The notes below the pieces were generated by a model. The model saw only the letters and a list, made by a program, of their open reading frames with translations, made no database searches and was not told where the DNA came from. Source: Stomoxys calcitrans (Eukaryota; Arthropoda; Insecta; Diptera; Muscidae). From it: 64,000 bases of DNA. Shown here piece by piece: positions 1-12,046 of the stretch. The DNA is taken from contig NC_081554.1 in the NCBI RefSeq assembly GCF_963082655.1, positions 47,103,761-47,167,760 of the forward strand. Reading direction: 5' to 3'. Position 1 is the first letter of the stretch. Each line of letters starts with the position of its first letter. Made by a program: the position numbers and the translations under genes.

Positions 1-359
1 CGCCCGATTTCCAATTACTTGCAAGCGCAATGACCCTTGGTATATATAGATATCCCACATCTAGGTGGGCCGCTCCGCCTCCAAATCCCGCCAATAGGAT
101 ATATTATGACAATATGACAACTTGATATATGACGGTTCGGCGCACCTTAAAAATACCCCCATACCGGACATATTTTCCGACCATAGCAATATAAGACTCA
201 AGTGAAAGGTATTTGGAAGTAGAGCACGAATTTGATATCCACATTTGGGGGCGAAATATCTGAAAGGCTGTACTATTATTTCCTCACCGTGCCAGTATAA
301 GGCTCACATAAAATAGGAGAATGAAAGAAGGCGCAGCGTAGCGGACCGGGATCAACTAG
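1..359 (+). mobile_element. Helitron 3' end behind a minisatellite fragment
   Basis: The first about 50 bases match a unit of the family B minisatellite element (cccgatttcc...gcaagcgcaatgaccc). The rest is Helitron-type: a unit reading actcaagtgaaaggtattt, then a GC-rich tail (gcgcagcgtagcggaccggg) ending in CTAG at 356-359 followed by T. The same tail ends elements at 7721 and 44738. The CTAG end beside a GC-rich palindrome is the hallmark of a Helitron 3' terminus; the 5' end is missing here. No ORF is present. Confidence 0.6.
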
Positions 360-1211
360 TATATATCAGCATCACCCGACTTTTGAAATTCCTTACTTGT
401 TTTATTAAAGAAAGTTAAAGTTCAAAGATGGACTATATCAGACTATATCTCAAGGTAGCCCCATAGACTAATCGGCTGATTTAAGGCTCATTTATTACCG
501 AATTTCGCTAAAATTTATTTTTTTTTTTTTGTTTGCCAAACACAAAAATTATCCTTTCATTTTATTGGCATACAAAACGATTTTCATCTGCATATGCATG
601 CATTAAAATATACATTCGAAATAAAATTATGTTTTTTCTAGTCCATGGAAACATTTGTTTGCTTTAATGCTCTAAATGCTCAGCATGGGTCTTATTGTTT
701 TCCCACACAAATTAAACTATATCATTGTCTTTTGTAGTCCAAGGCATTCACTGGCCATCATGTTTATGGCCAACAATTACTACAATTTATAAATCCCTGC
801 AACTACAATACAATAAAGCAAAAAAAACTAGATAAACACAACACTATGCAATTATCTTTAAAATTTATTATATGTTGTTTTGATTTTTTTTTCACAAATA
901 TGCTAAAGGAACAAAAGTAAGTGTATGTATCGAAAGCCAAACATGACGTTGGGCAATGTAAAAATATATTTCTTTTACTCCGCTGAATATCTACAAACAA
1001 ACCAACGGCAAAACATTCACTTTTCCTCAACAAGATATTGAAGCAGCATATTTTGAATCGATTATTTGTCAAACAAAAAAAAAATATTGTAAAATTTGTT
1101 TTTATACTCATATATAAATAAATGTGTACTTTCCCTTTCAAAATAAATTGTAAAAAAAATAATTTAAGAAAAAAGAGCTTTTGGAGGGTGGTTGGACTAA
1201 ACGGCATGGCT
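360..1211. other. AT-rich sequence, nothing recognised
   Basis: This stretch is AT-rich with poly-T and poly-A runs. The open frames (for example 803-1207 minus) are driven by base composition, with runs of Phe and Lys and no recognisable domain. I see no gene, RNA or repeat family here. Confidence 0.5.
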
Positions 1212-1835
1212 AGTGCAACAAGTTTAACAATAACATATAAAAGCGTGCTAAGTACCCCCTACCATGGATTCCGTTTGTCAAGTTCTCTGCCCGATATATC
1301 TTTAAGAGCAAACAAAGGATAATTTATAAACATTGCTATGCTATTGGAACTACCTCAGGTTATGAATCGATTCAGAGCATATTTGGAGACCATAGTAGAA
1401 GTCATTGTGCAAAATTTCCGCGAAATCATTTAAGAATTGGTATATTAGGTTTACGACCTATTCGAACCATACTTGGCACACCTGTCGAACGTCATAATAA
1501 AAAATGTCAACAAAATCGGATACGAATTGCACTCTCTAGAGACTGAAGAAGTATAAAAGGGAAATCGGTTTATATAGGAGTTATATAATATAACGGACCG
1601 ACCGTTTATAATCAAAACCTATCTTTGCAAAATTTCAAGAGCCAAGCTTTAGTCCTTCGAAATTTTCCGTGTTTTCAAAAGACAGACAGACCGACGATCA
1701 GACATAGCAAGATCGACTAAAAATGTCATGACGACTAAGAATATATAGACATTGTGGAGTCTTAGACCAATACTTCGATGTGGTTCAAACATAATGACGA
1801 AAATTGTGTACCGCTATCCTATGGTGCAGGGAATA
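1212..1835 (+). mobile_element. Hairpin-minisatellite element, family A, degenerate
   Basis: The start (aacatataaaagcgtgctaag, then accccctaccatggat) is a worn copy of the family A terminus. It is followed by about 1.5 minisatellite units (caggttatgaatcgattcag, gcgaaatca, ctctagagactgaagaagt). The end block is the usual one: gacagacagaccgac, then agaatatatag, then a tail containing ctatcctatggtgcaggg. The terminal hairpin has decayed. No protein is encoded. Confidence 0.7.
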
Positions 1836-1837
1836 AA

Positions 1838-2305
1838 ACCCTGTTCAAGTCGGTAGGATCAAACCTTGGGTACCCATCACCATGGATTTTATTAAAATTT
1901 ACACATATTAAGTCAGCTTATATCTACATTAGTTTGAAAAAATCACACCGGGAAATGCTTGACGATTCTAGGCTCTTAATAAATAAAATCGGATAATTGA
2001 TTTTCATGGGGGCTACATCAAAGTAAGTATCACATTTCAGCCAAATCAGACAAGAATGCAGGCTTCTAGGGGCTGAAGAAATCAAATCGGGGGATCGGCT
2101 TATATGGGAGCTATATCTAAGTCTGGACCGATTTTTATGACATATTGTACACCTACGGGAACATCGAATAAAACACATTGTGCCAAAATTTGTAAAGATC
2201 GGACGAAAATTGTAGCTTTTACAGCTTCGATATAAGCTGATTGGTATACTTATCAATGGGTCTAGCTTTTCTTCGTAGAGTTGCCAACAAATGCACAAAT
2301 TTATA
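1838..2305 (+). mobile_element. Hairpin-minisatellite element, family A, fragment
   Basis: A second degenerate copy follows the previous one directly. It has ggtacccatcaccatggatt near its start, then units with gaaatcaaatcgggggatcgg and ttatatgggagctatat. The copy fades near 2250. A 145-codon minus-strand frame across it is a by-product of the repeat. Confidence 0.6.
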
Positions 2306-3290
2306 ATACTCTGTACCACAGGGTATTGTTTGCAACACCCAGAAGGAAAAGAGCTAGACACATTGATAAGTATACCGATGGACTTACAATCACTTTCTGA
2401 TTCGATTTAGATATGCCCTTCTGTTTGTCTCTCTGTCCGTCCGTCTGTCTATCTTAATTTGCGTACAATGTATAGGTTGCAATTTTCGTCCGATTGCCTT
2501 AAAATTCGGTACAGCAATGTTTTTTGGCCTAGAGACGAAGCCTATTAAAATTGGAAAAATCGGCTCAGATTTGGATATAGCTTGGATATGTTCGTCCGAT
2601 TTGAACTAATATTGCAATAATGTCGACATTTGATAACCAATTCTATCGAAATTTGGCAAGAAGGATTTTTTCTTGACTCTCCAAAATGCTGGTGAATTTC
2701 ATAGAAATCGGTTCAGATTTAAATATAGCTGCTATATATGCATATCACCCGATGTTCACTTCTAGAGCCACTGCAAGCGCATTTATTGACCAATCGTACC
2801 AAAATTTTGCACAACGCTTTGACAGGAGGGATTTTCTTATGACTCTTAATATTACTGGTGAATTTCATAGAAATCGGATCAGACTAAGATACATCTACCA
2901 TATATGTATATCACCCGATTTTCACTACTAAAGCCACTACAAGCGCATTTATTGACCAATCTTGCCAAAATTTTGCACAACTCTTTCGTCGACGATTGTC
3001 ACAATATCTAAGATGTTTAATCGAAATCAGTTCAGATTCAGATATAGCTCCCATTCATATTTTTGGTCAGAATTTGGGTAATATGCAATAATGTGGTCAT
3101 TTGTTAACCGATTCCCTCCAAATTTGGCAGAAAAGATTTTCTCTTGACTCTCGACCTCGCTGGTTAATTTCATAGAAATCGGTTCAGATTTAGATATAGC
3201 TGCCATGTATGTATATCGTCTGATTTTCACTTCTAGAGCCACTGCAAGCGCATTTATTGACCAATCTTGCCAAAATTTTTCACAACACTT
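2306..3290 (-). mobile_element. Hairpin-minisatellite element, family B
   Basis: The end block with gtccgtccgtctgtc lies near 2435, and tandem units follow to about 3290. Each unit holds atttcatagaaatcggttcag, atagctgccatatatgtata, and cttctagagccactgcaagcg. Starts of the 'atagaaatc' block at 2701, 2867 and 3172 give spacings of 166 and 305 bases, so the unit is about 153-166 bp. The copy ends abruptly against LINE sequence and lacks the hairpin end. Confidence 0.7.
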
Positions 3291-4084
3291 TGTCTCCAGG
3301 TTTATGCGGGTGGCGAGAGGCTAGCCACTATCCGCAAAAAGATCAAATCTCTAACAACAGCTTTTATTGTGCCCTTGCCCCAACGGAGGACCAGGACGAA
3401 CAGACCAAGGATATGTTTTACGAGCGCCTAACGCTGCCCCGCCCATCTCGTTCTGGAAGATTGGAATATCTTTGGTTCAATAGTCGGAAAATTTTGCCTA
3501 CACGAGGAAACTTCCATTAATGGAATAGACTTAGCCGCGGTAAAAAACGTAGTAGAAAGTTGCACCAGATTTTAGTATCACAGGTTTCATATGACCATCT
3601 GGCTGCCACCCGATCAAAACAAATAGATCATGTTGCGATAAATGGAAGGCACTCAACCAACATGTATGAGGTTGATGGATGATCAATCCAAGTGGGGCGA
3701 ACATCTATTCAGATCATGACCTTGTGGCAGCAAAGCGAGAAACGAACGATCTGAAGCTATATGGAAGATGGACGTAGGAAAGCTGCAAATACCACATTGA
3801 CACAACGGCACATTCCACTCGGCCGACCCAATTGTTTGAAAGAAGCACATCTTGTACCGACAGTATGGCAGTGTAATGGCAAACCATAGCCCACTCTATG
3901 CAAAGAGCCCCAACATCCGTACTTGGGTACCCAAAGTCAAAAACAAAGAATCCAAGGTACGACCAGGAGTGTCTAAAAGCTACTGAAATCAAAAATTCGG
4001 CATATAGGGCAACCCTAAAGCAAGGCCTCCGATGAAGGAGGGGTATCGATATAAAGAAGGGGAGAAGAATATATACCGAAAAAC
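3291..4084 (+). pseudogene. Non-LTR retrotransposon endonuclease and linker relic (RTE-like)
   Basis: Broken frames show pieces of an APE-type endonuclease followed by the linker to reverse transcriptase. At 3375-3430 the translation gives ALAPTEDQDEQTKDMFYERL, close to the 'CAHAPTE..D...K..FYERL' stretch of RTE-like endonucleases. Around 3610-3640 it gives QIDHVAINGRHSTNMYEV. Around 3708-3730, one frame over, it gives the catalytic-type SDHDLVAAK. The linker follows at 3955-4060 (YDQECLKATEIKNSAYRATL). Several stops and frameshifts separate these pieces, so it cannot encode a working enzyme. It is cut on the left by a family B element and on the right by a MITE. Family placement rests on remembered motifs; superfamily certainty is higher than clade certainty. 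Confidence 0.7.
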
Positions 4085-4086
4085 TA

Positions 4087-4322
4087 TTGGGTTGCCCAAA
4101 AAGTAATTGCGGATTTTTCATATAGTCGGCGTTGACAAATTTCTTCACAGCTAGTGACTCTGTAATTGCATTCTTTCTTCTGTCAGTTATCAGCTGTTAC
4201 TTTTAGCTTGCTTTAGAAAAAAAGTGTAAAAAAAGTATATTTGATTAAAGTTCATTCTAAGTTTTATTAAAAATGCATTTGCATATTTTAAAAAATCAGC
4301 AATTACTTTTTGGGCAACCCAA
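4087..4322 (+). mobile_element. Mariner-derived MITE, copy 1
   Basis: This 236 bp element starts ttgggttgcccaaaaagtaa and ends with the inverted copy, flanked by TA on both sides (4085-4086 and 4323-4324). It has no coding capacity. Its two halves match the ends of the mariner at 36133-37421, in reverse orientation relative to that copy. It lies between two unrelated LINE relics on opposite strands. Confidence 0.9.
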
Positions 4323-4324
4323 TA

Positions 4325-6320
4325 CAATTCCCTGGGATATCTTTGAGGCCCGTCCCCCAGAATATGTGTTTGTGTTTAGTCATCTCCTTGAAAGATCTGT
4401 GAGAGTCGGGGGCAGTTCTTGAATTCAGAAATACATTTCCCAAGGATTTAATGCTGCCTGGCTGTCTAAGAAGATATTTACGTCAATCGCAATTAGGACA
4501 TTACATCTTAGCCATTCCCCAATACTTATTTAACTGCAAGCATCTCAGCTTGCTACACACTGCAGTGTTCGGACAACCTTCTCGATATTCAGTCCATGTT
4601 CTTCCGAGTACATCCCAAAGACCACCTGGCCGTCTAATTTAGAATCTTCCATATAGAAGTCTATGTAACTTCTATTACCAGGGATATCGTAGTTCCACTA
4701 GGTTCTAGCAGGAATAGTGGTATAGTACTTTTTATCAAAAAGCGGCTCAGCTAGGGTGTAATCCGCACTGCCTGGAACATTGGACATTGTAACAAGGATA
4801 ACACAGTGTCCGTAGGCGCTGCATGACCAAGGGGAAGCTCCCTTAGCATCACAGCAGAGAGCGCAGCAATTTGTCTAGCCATGATGTCCAAAGGCATTAG
4901 GTGAAACATTAAATTCAGAGAATCAGATGGTGTCATCCTCAGTGCGGCTGTGATGAGCAAACAATACATCCTTTGGATCTGGTTGAGTATTGAACAGTAG
5001 GTGGAATTTTTGAGCGCCGTCCACCAGACCAAAACACCATATAGCATTATAGATCTGACAACTACACCCAGTGCATGACACGCTGTTTAAACCCCACAAT
5101 TTTTCTCAATAGTTCTCTTGCAGGTGTATAGGGCAAGAGTCGTCTTTCTTGCTCTTTTCAAAATGTTAGATTTGAAGTTCAATTTCCTGTATAGCCCAAC
5201 ATCCAGGTATTTTGCGCTTTCATTAAATGGAAGATTTTCACCCAAGGAGACAGGTGCCACTGTAGGTAACTTGAATATACTGTTGAAAAGAACTACTGCT
5301 GTCTTGCACGGATTTACACATAGGCCACTTCCGGTAGCCCACTTGGCTGTTGCACATAGAGCTTCCTGAAGTATACATCTTAGAATGCTGGGAAACTTTC
5401 TCCTAATCGCAATTGCCACGTAATTCAGCATACGCAACCACTTTTACACCCTTTTCTTCCAGAGACAATAATATAAAGTTAATGGCCATATTCCAGAAGT
5501 ATTGACATTCAGCATACGCAACCACTTTTACACCCTTTTCTTGCAGAGACAATAAGTATATTCCAAAGTAGAGAACACGGTAAACCTCCTTTAGGAGTTC
5601 CTCTGACCCATCTTTTAAGATATTCTTTTCAGTAAGCAAGATATTAATAAATTTTCTTACGGAAGAGTTGATGGCCAGAAACTCCAGCTCCTTCATAATT
5701 GACGTCGGTCTTGCATTATTGAAAGCACCTTCAACGTCAAGAAATGCTACCATTGTGTATTTCTTGACAACGAGAGAACCCTCTATGTAGGAGACTAGGT
5801 CATGAAGGGCTGTTTCAGTGGACTTTCCCTTACTATATGCATGCTGTTGCCGAGACAGGTGATATACAGGTAACTTTGCTCTAAGATATGTTTCTACTAA
5901 CCTCTCTAGAATGACAGACTATAGGACGAAAATCTTTCGCCTTTTTGTGGTAGGATTTTCCTACTTCTGGAATGAAAATGGCCTCTGTGTCTCTCCATCC
6001 ACAGGTATATAGGACATGCTGATACAAACAGATTATATCTCCCTAACCCAAGGAACCAGTCTGTCTGACAAAGCTTGTAATTCAACCGCTGGTACATCAT
6101 CAGGGCCTGGCGACTTAAAGGAGTCGAAACTTTTTATCGCCCCAAAGATTTTCGACGAAGCCACAATTTCTTCAATAACCTCCGACGAATGCGTAACAGT
6201 GACTAACTTTTCTGGCGCCACTTTGTCCTTTGGAGAGATTCCCGAGAAATATGTATCAACGAGTAGTTCTGGTGTTTTCTCACTAGACATTGTCAGTACA
6301 TTCTCTGACTACTGAATATA
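4325..6320 (-). pseudogene. RNase H-bearing LINE, reverse transcriptase pseudogene (I/R1/LOA-like)
   Basis: Reading right to left: a finger region at 6290-6033 (ELLVDTYFSGISPKD, then FKSPGPDDVPA); a palm start at 5753-5680 (VAFLDVEGAFNNA); a catalytic region near 5400-5450; the 3' palm and thumb at 5437-5087 (GLCVNPCKTAVVLF, then SAKYLDVGLYRKLNF); MLYGVLVWWTAL at 5047; then a worn RNase H at about 4640-4340 with VNIFLDSQAAL. The YADD catalytic box is destroyed: the frame reads VVAYAE and the next frame resumes at YVAIAI, indicating a small indel. An 85-bp internal duplication (5423 and 5508 repeat starts) adds further damage. The order RT then RNase H fits the I/R1/LOA group; the exact clade was not determined. 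Confidence 0.75.
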
Positions 6321-6339
6321 TCCCACTGTAATAGATCTC

Positions 6340-7721
6340 GAGAATAGGATCTTCCTTAGCCTAGTGGCCTCATATGTGCCCTCCAATAAGCTGCAGAATT
6401 CCGCTCAGGATTTGTTCGAAGCCTTTCCCAGCTCGCCACAAGGGGGTACTCTCCCCCATACCACAATTTTCAAAAACGCCAGATCTCGAAGATGGGTGCA
6501 CCAATTTAAGCGAAACTTTGTATGCCACCTTATGGTATCGCAAAAACACAAATAACCTGGGAGGACGCCCCATCCCAAAACCCACACGGACGAACATGTT
6601 TATCGATTGGGACGATATGGGTATCAAATGAAAGGTATTTTAGAGTAGAGTACGAACTTGGTATACAAATGTCGTCCAATGTGTTAAAAAACCCCCCTAT
6701 AGGACTCTTTCACCGCTTTCGGCAATATGGGTATCAAATGAAAGGTATTTATAAACAAAATACGAATCTGAAATAAAATATTAATCCTTGGAGTCTGAGG
6801 GGCGTCCCCATTCCCCAAAACCCCCCGGCACGGACATGTTTACCGATTGGGACAATTTGGGTATCAAAAGACAGGTATTTAAGAGTAAAGTACGAACTTG
6901 GCATACAAATTTCACCCTTTGAAGTGGGGGGGGGGGTCCCCTACCCCCAAAAAAACCCCCAACAGGGCTTTTTCACCGCTTTGGGCAATATGGGTATCAA
7001 GTGAAAGGTATCTAAAAGTAGAGTAGAAATCTGACACAAAAATGTATTCCTTGGTGTGAAAGGGGCATCCCCACTCCCCAAAATGTCTCAACTGGCCATA
7101 TATACCAATTGGGACAATGTGGATATCAAATGAAAGGTGTTTGGAAGTTGAGTATATATCAGTTATAAGAAGTTGGTACCTACGGGGCACAGGGCGATTT
7201 AAGTTTAAGCTCAATGATAAGGGGCCTCCTTTTTAAAGCCGAGTCCGAACGGCGTGCCGCAGTGCGACACCCCTGTTGGGAGAAGTTTTCCATGGCATAT
7301 TACCTCACAAATGTTGCCAGCATTAGGAGAGGAAAACCATCGCTGAAAATATTTTCTGATGGTCTCGCCAGGATTCGAATACAGGCGTTCAGCGTCATAG
7401 GCGGACATGCTACGGTGGCCTCCGAAAATTTTAATCAATAATGACAATATTTGTTTCAAATGAAAGCTATTTAAGGCTAGAGCACCACACCCCAAAAAAC
7501 AACATCCATACCGGACCTATTTACCGACCATGGCAATATATGGCTAAAATGAAAGAAATTTGGGAGCAGAGCACCACTATTATATCCACATTGGGGCGAA
7601 ATACCTGAAAGGCCCTACCAGTACCCCTAAACAGGACTTTTTTCCTGGCCGTGTCAGTGTAGGGCTGAGATAAAATAAGAGAGTGAATGAAGGCGCAGCG
7701 GAGTGGGCCCTGTCCAGCTAG
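6340..7721 (+). mobile_element. Helitron-type element with internal minisatellite, non-autonomous
   Basis: Tandem units carry gtatcaaatgaaaggtattt at 6621, 6731, 6861, 6993 and 7122, so the period is about 110-132 bp. Between them are C-rich blocks such as ccccaaaaccccc. The 3' end is gcgcagcggagtgggccctg followed shortly by CTAG at 7718-7721 and then T. The 5' boundary is unclear; the sequence from 6340 resembles the inverted array at 12.6-14.2 kb. A SINE-1 copy is nested at 7196-7423. There is no helicase ORF, so it cannot move by itself. Confidence 0.65.
7196..7423 (-). mobile_element. SINE-1, tail-truncated copy
   Basis: On the minus strand the head reads ggaggccaccgtagcatgtc, then the box B-type ggattcgaat region, then tttcagcgatggttttcc and the body. 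It lacks the terminal tail (from the sequence after aatcgg) and part of box A. It is nested in the Helitron-type array. Confidence 0.8.
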
Positions 7722-7724
7722 TAC

Positions 7725-8160
7725 CTATATACAGAAGGAAGAGATCTAGACCTATAGCTAAGTACGAGTATACGGATCGACTCAGAATCACTTCCTCATT
7801 TAATTTAGCTATGTCCGTCGGTCTGACAAAGTATAGATCACAATTTTCATCTGATCGTCTTCAAATTTGGTAGGGGTATCTCTTTTGGACTAGAGATGAA
7901 ACTTAATGAAATTGGAAGCAATAGGGTCAGATTTAGATATAGCTCACATATGTATGTTCGTTCGATTTGATTAATATTGCAATAATTACGACATTTCTCA
8001 ACCGATTCTCACGAAACTTTCCGCGAGGGTTTCTCCTATGACTCTTGATATCACTTGTATATTTGGTAGAAATCGGTTCAGATATAGATATAGGTCCCAT
8101 ATACATATTTGTATCGCCCGATTTTCTCTTCTAAAGTCTTTGCAAATTTAAACAAATCTC
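7725..8160 (-). mobile_element. Hairpin-minisatellite element, family B fragment
   Basis: The order of blocks matches 2340-3000: cagaaggaagagatctagac, then tatgtccgtcggtctgac, then gaaatcggttcagatataga and the start of gatttt..cttctaaagtc. The copy stops at a family A end block. Confidence 0.6.
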
Positions 8161-9028
8161 TGTCCGTCCGTCCGTCTGTCTGTCGAAAGCACGCTAACTT
8201 CCGAAGGAGTAAAGCTAGCCGCTTGAAATTTTGCACAAATACTTCTTATTAGTGTAGGTCGGTTGGTATTGTAAATGGGCCATATCGGTCCATGTTTTGA
8301 CACAGCTGCCATTTAAACCGATGTTGGGTCTTGACTTCTTGAGCCTCTGGAATGCGCAATTCATATTCTATTGGAATGAAATTTTACAAGACGTACTTTA
8401 TTATGACTTTCAACAAATGAGCCAAGTATAGTTCAAATCTGTCCATAACCTTATATAGCTGCCATATAAACCGATATTGGGTCTTGACTTCTTGAGCCTC
8501 TAGAATGCTCAATTCTTATCCGATTTGGATGAAATTTGTTATGATATCCAACAAATGTGCCAAATAAGGTTCAAATCGGTTCATGACCTGATATAGCTGC
8601 CATATAAACCGATCTTGGGTCTTGACTTCTTGAGCCTCTAGGTGTCGCAATTATTATCCGATTTGCCTGAAATTTTGTACGACGGATCCTCTGATGACCA
8701 TCAACATACGTGTTTATTATGGTCTGAATCGGTCTATAGCCTGATACAGCTCCCATATAAATCGATCTCTCTATTTTACTTCTTGAGCCCCCAAAGCACG
8801 CAATTCTTATTCGAATTGGCTGACATTTTACACAGATCTCCTACATATAATTTAATTGTGGTCCAAACCGGACCATATCTTGATATCGCTCTAATAGAAG
8901 AGCAAATCTTTTCTTATATCCTGTTTTGCCTAAGAAGAGATGCCGGGAAAAGAACTCGACAAATGCGATCCATGGTGGAGGATATTAAGATTCGGTCCGG
9001 CCGAACTTAGCACGCTTTTACTTGTTTT
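8161..9028 (-). mobile_element. Hairpin-minisatellite element, family A
   Basis: The element opens with gtccgtccgtccgtctgtc and continues through units that share cttgacttcttgagcctcta and tatagctgccatataaaccg. It closes with gaggatattaagattcgg, the hairpin-like ttcggtccggccgaa and cacgcttttacttgttttg. The terminus is at about 9028. All frames across it are by-products of the 153-bp unit, which is divisible by three. Confidence 0.8.
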
Positions 9029-10130
9029 GTTATACATATTTTTGGTATTGCAGATCTCTTTAGAGCCCATATGGTTAATACTTTCCAATAATTTTTTTTT
9101 TTTTTGCATTTATTTCCAAATGGAATTTACACAACAAAAAACCTTCCACTATTTAAAAGCATAACTAATTTCTTTAAGTTTCCCTCTTAATTTTATACGC
9201 ATGTAAATCAAAAATTAATGATTGAAGAAAAAAAAAATGCGATCATACATATCTTTAGGAAGAAACAAAAGAAATGATAAATTTAAATGTATTTAAAATA
9301 AAAAAAACCAATCTCATTTACAAAGATAACAGCGATGACAGCATTAAAGCGTGAAACCATCGATCATTAGCAAATTAATTGGTTTGAGCATTTTTTCACT
9401 ATTCGAAATAACACAGACATGTGGTTGATATCAGAGCAAGATAGCCAAAAGCAACCTTTAAAAAAAATAACCGCTACAAAATCCATTAACTGATTCAGTT
9501 GTGGCTAATGGAAATATTTTGCCTTCCACTTCCAGCAAATAGTTATGGCAAAAAAAAAAGTAAAATTACATAAAACTTTTTCTTTTCAAAATTGAACTAA
9601 TTTTTGCATGTTCCCGTACACTTGCTGTGAGTCGAAACACGCAAATAAAAACAAAAAACCGAAACAGAAACAAGTCAAGGCTGTATATTTAAAATGCGAG
9701 CAAATAAGCACAGTACCCTATGGCTATTGCAATTTTTTTGTAGGGTATGAATAAACAATTCAAATGAAGTTTTTTTTTTCCTCCAAACTTTTATTGTTTG
9801 CCTCATTTCCCCCTCTCTCTCTCTCTATCCAAAAACAATATTCAAATATTGTACATTTGGAAAGATTAACACATCCGTAACGGAAAACAAAAATCAATAG
9901 TTTCAAAGTTTTGCAATTAAGCAATAATTGGAACAATTGTATATTGTTGACATTATTTCATGTCTCAAACATCTTCAGTTCATTCAAATATCCTCATCAC
10001 GTGCCATTGGCGTAAATATTGATATTTAAATGCAAACCTTGTGGCTTACGATGAACCCACCACCATTGCTCATGTCACTTGAGTGTGTTCTTCACTAAAT
10101 GAAGTTCAAAAGTTTTTGTATTTTTGGTGA
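9029..10130. other. AT-rich low-repeat sequence, nothing recognised
   Basis: The stretch contains homopolymer tracts, a short (CT)n run near 9812-9826, and no open frame of interest. No match to the repeat families of this window was noticed. Confidence 0.5.
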
Positions 10131-10439
10131 GGTTTCATTGCTCAAGTGTTTTGTGTAGTTCACCCTGGTGACAATTGTTGGCTGCTGATAGCTTATGCAC
10201 AATCGCATAATAGTTTCTCTGGTATGGCAAACCATTTTTTGAGGTGCGGTGCCTTATAGTGTAGAAATTTGTAATGTTTATTGACATTTGTCTTAAATCT
10301 CTGGATGTCAAAGTGGGTGGGAAAAACATTAACCGGAAGTCGATTCCACATACGAATGGTTCGGACAAAATAAGAATTCTCCCTATAATGCATTGTGCGG
10401 TTCGCTGGCCAATCAATTACAAAGGGCTGTGAGTTTCTG

Positions 10440-11280
10440 GAATGTCTAGTATCTTTGACAAACATCCTCACATCAGGAATAAGAAGACGAATATCAGACG
10501 AAAACAAACCATGAAAGTACCGATAGAACAGCGCTAAACAACCCACATTGCTACGATGTTCAAGGGGGGGCAATAGTGTTGGATAACCTACTGTCCCCAA
10601 TCAACGCCATCGCTCTCCTCTGCATAGTCACATTGGGTGGGAAAAACATTAGCCGGAAGTCGATTCCAAGTAGTAGGTCAAGTAGGTCAAGTAGTTCCAA
10701 AGATGAATTTTTAAACTCCAGCCCATACATGTGAGTTGTACATCATTTTCGGCCTTATGCAAGTCGTGTAGATGTAAAGAAGATCAGACGGAGTGAAATA
10801 ATTTTTACACCGTTTAAGGAAGCCTAAACACTTGAACGCTTCTTTCGACACTTCAAATACATGTTTAGCCCAACGGATATCACTTTGTATTTTCATGTCC
10901 CAGACATTACATCAGGTATAAGAAGACAAATATCAGATGAACACACACACCATGAAAGTACCGATAGAACAGATCCAAACCACCCACATTGCGACGATGT
11001 TCAAGGGGGGCAATAGAGTCCGATACCCTACTTTCCCCAATCAACACAATCGCTGTCCTCTGTACATGGTCAAGTAATTCCAAAGATGAATTTTTAAACT
11101 CCAGCCCATACATGCGAGTTGTACTCCATTTTCGGCCTTATGAAAGTGGTGTAGATGTTAAGAAGTTAAGACGGAGTGAATTAATTCTAACACCGTTTAA
11201 GGAAGCCTAAACACTTGAATGCTTCTTTCGACACTTCAAAACCATATTTAGCCCAACGGAAATCACTTTGTATTTTCATG
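10440..11280. repeat. Imperfect tandem duplication within the CR1-like LINE
   Basis: The block ccatgaaagtaccgatagaa appears at about 10509 and 10950, and gatgaatttttaaactccag appears at about 10700 and 11086. The right copy lacks an extra about 60-bp patch (10632-10690) that itself repeats the gtgggaaaaacattaaccgg segment of 10318-10340. The C-terminal LINE coding region is therefore present twice. Confidence 0.75.
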
Positions 11281-11728
11281 ACCAGAACATGAAGAACTTC
11301 AGATTGCTTAACATCTATAACGTTAATAGAGAAAGATTATCGTAATGGGTCAGCGAATCGTTTGTGTGACAACAAGCAGCATTGAGTCTTCCGTGTATTA
11401 AAACCATCATTCGACCCCACTCAAAAATGGCCAGCAAATCCTGGCAGAGTGTCAACCATCCTTAACCTGCCTCTTGTCCTCAATCTCTCGAAGACTCAGC
11501 TTATGGTCGAATGACAGACATTACTCTCATCCGCAAATGAGTTGATCGGATTCGATATTTTACTCAACAGATGGTTGATGAAACTAAGAAAAAGAGAAGG
11601 AGAAAGATAAAGAACAGAGCCTTGGGTTACACCAGCGGTCAATTTATGCTCATTGGATGAGAACCCATCTATAACGACCCGAATAGTGCGATCTCTGAAA
11701 AAACTCGAAATAAATCAAACGAAGCCAT

Positions 11729-12046
11729 TGCAAATGCAAATTTTGTCCATAAACATTCCACTAAGGAACAGGGGCAAACTTCTCACATATCAATGAGTGC
11801 AGTCCGATTCAAGTTTAAGCTCCAATGATAAGGGGCCTCCCTTTTATAGCCGAGTCCGAACGGCGTGCCGCAGTGCAACACCTCTTTGGAGAGAAGTTTT
11901 ACATGGCATAGTACCTCACAAATGTTGCCAGCATTAGGAGGGGAAAACCACCGCTGAAAATTTTTTCTGATGGTCTCGCCAGGATTTGGACGCAGGCGTT
12001 CAGCGTCATAAGCGGACATGCTAACGTCTGCGTTACGGTGGCCTCC
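11729..12046 (-). mobile_element. SINE-1, near full-length, nested in the CR1-like LINE
   Basis: On the minus strand the element runs from ggaggccaccgtaacgcag through the box B region and the body to the tail (ttagtggaatgtttatgg, tttgcatttgc). It interrupts the RT frame just after the FVAFGVGN segment. Confidence 0.85.

Noticed and set aside
803..1207. 134-codon minus-strand frame rich in Phe, Leu and Lys
   Set aside because: Composition-driven in AT-rich sequence; no domain or conserved pattern.
8642..9164. Plus-strand frames of 122 and 74 codons
   Set aside because: They lie across family A minisatellite units, which have a length divisible by three and so keep frames open by chance.
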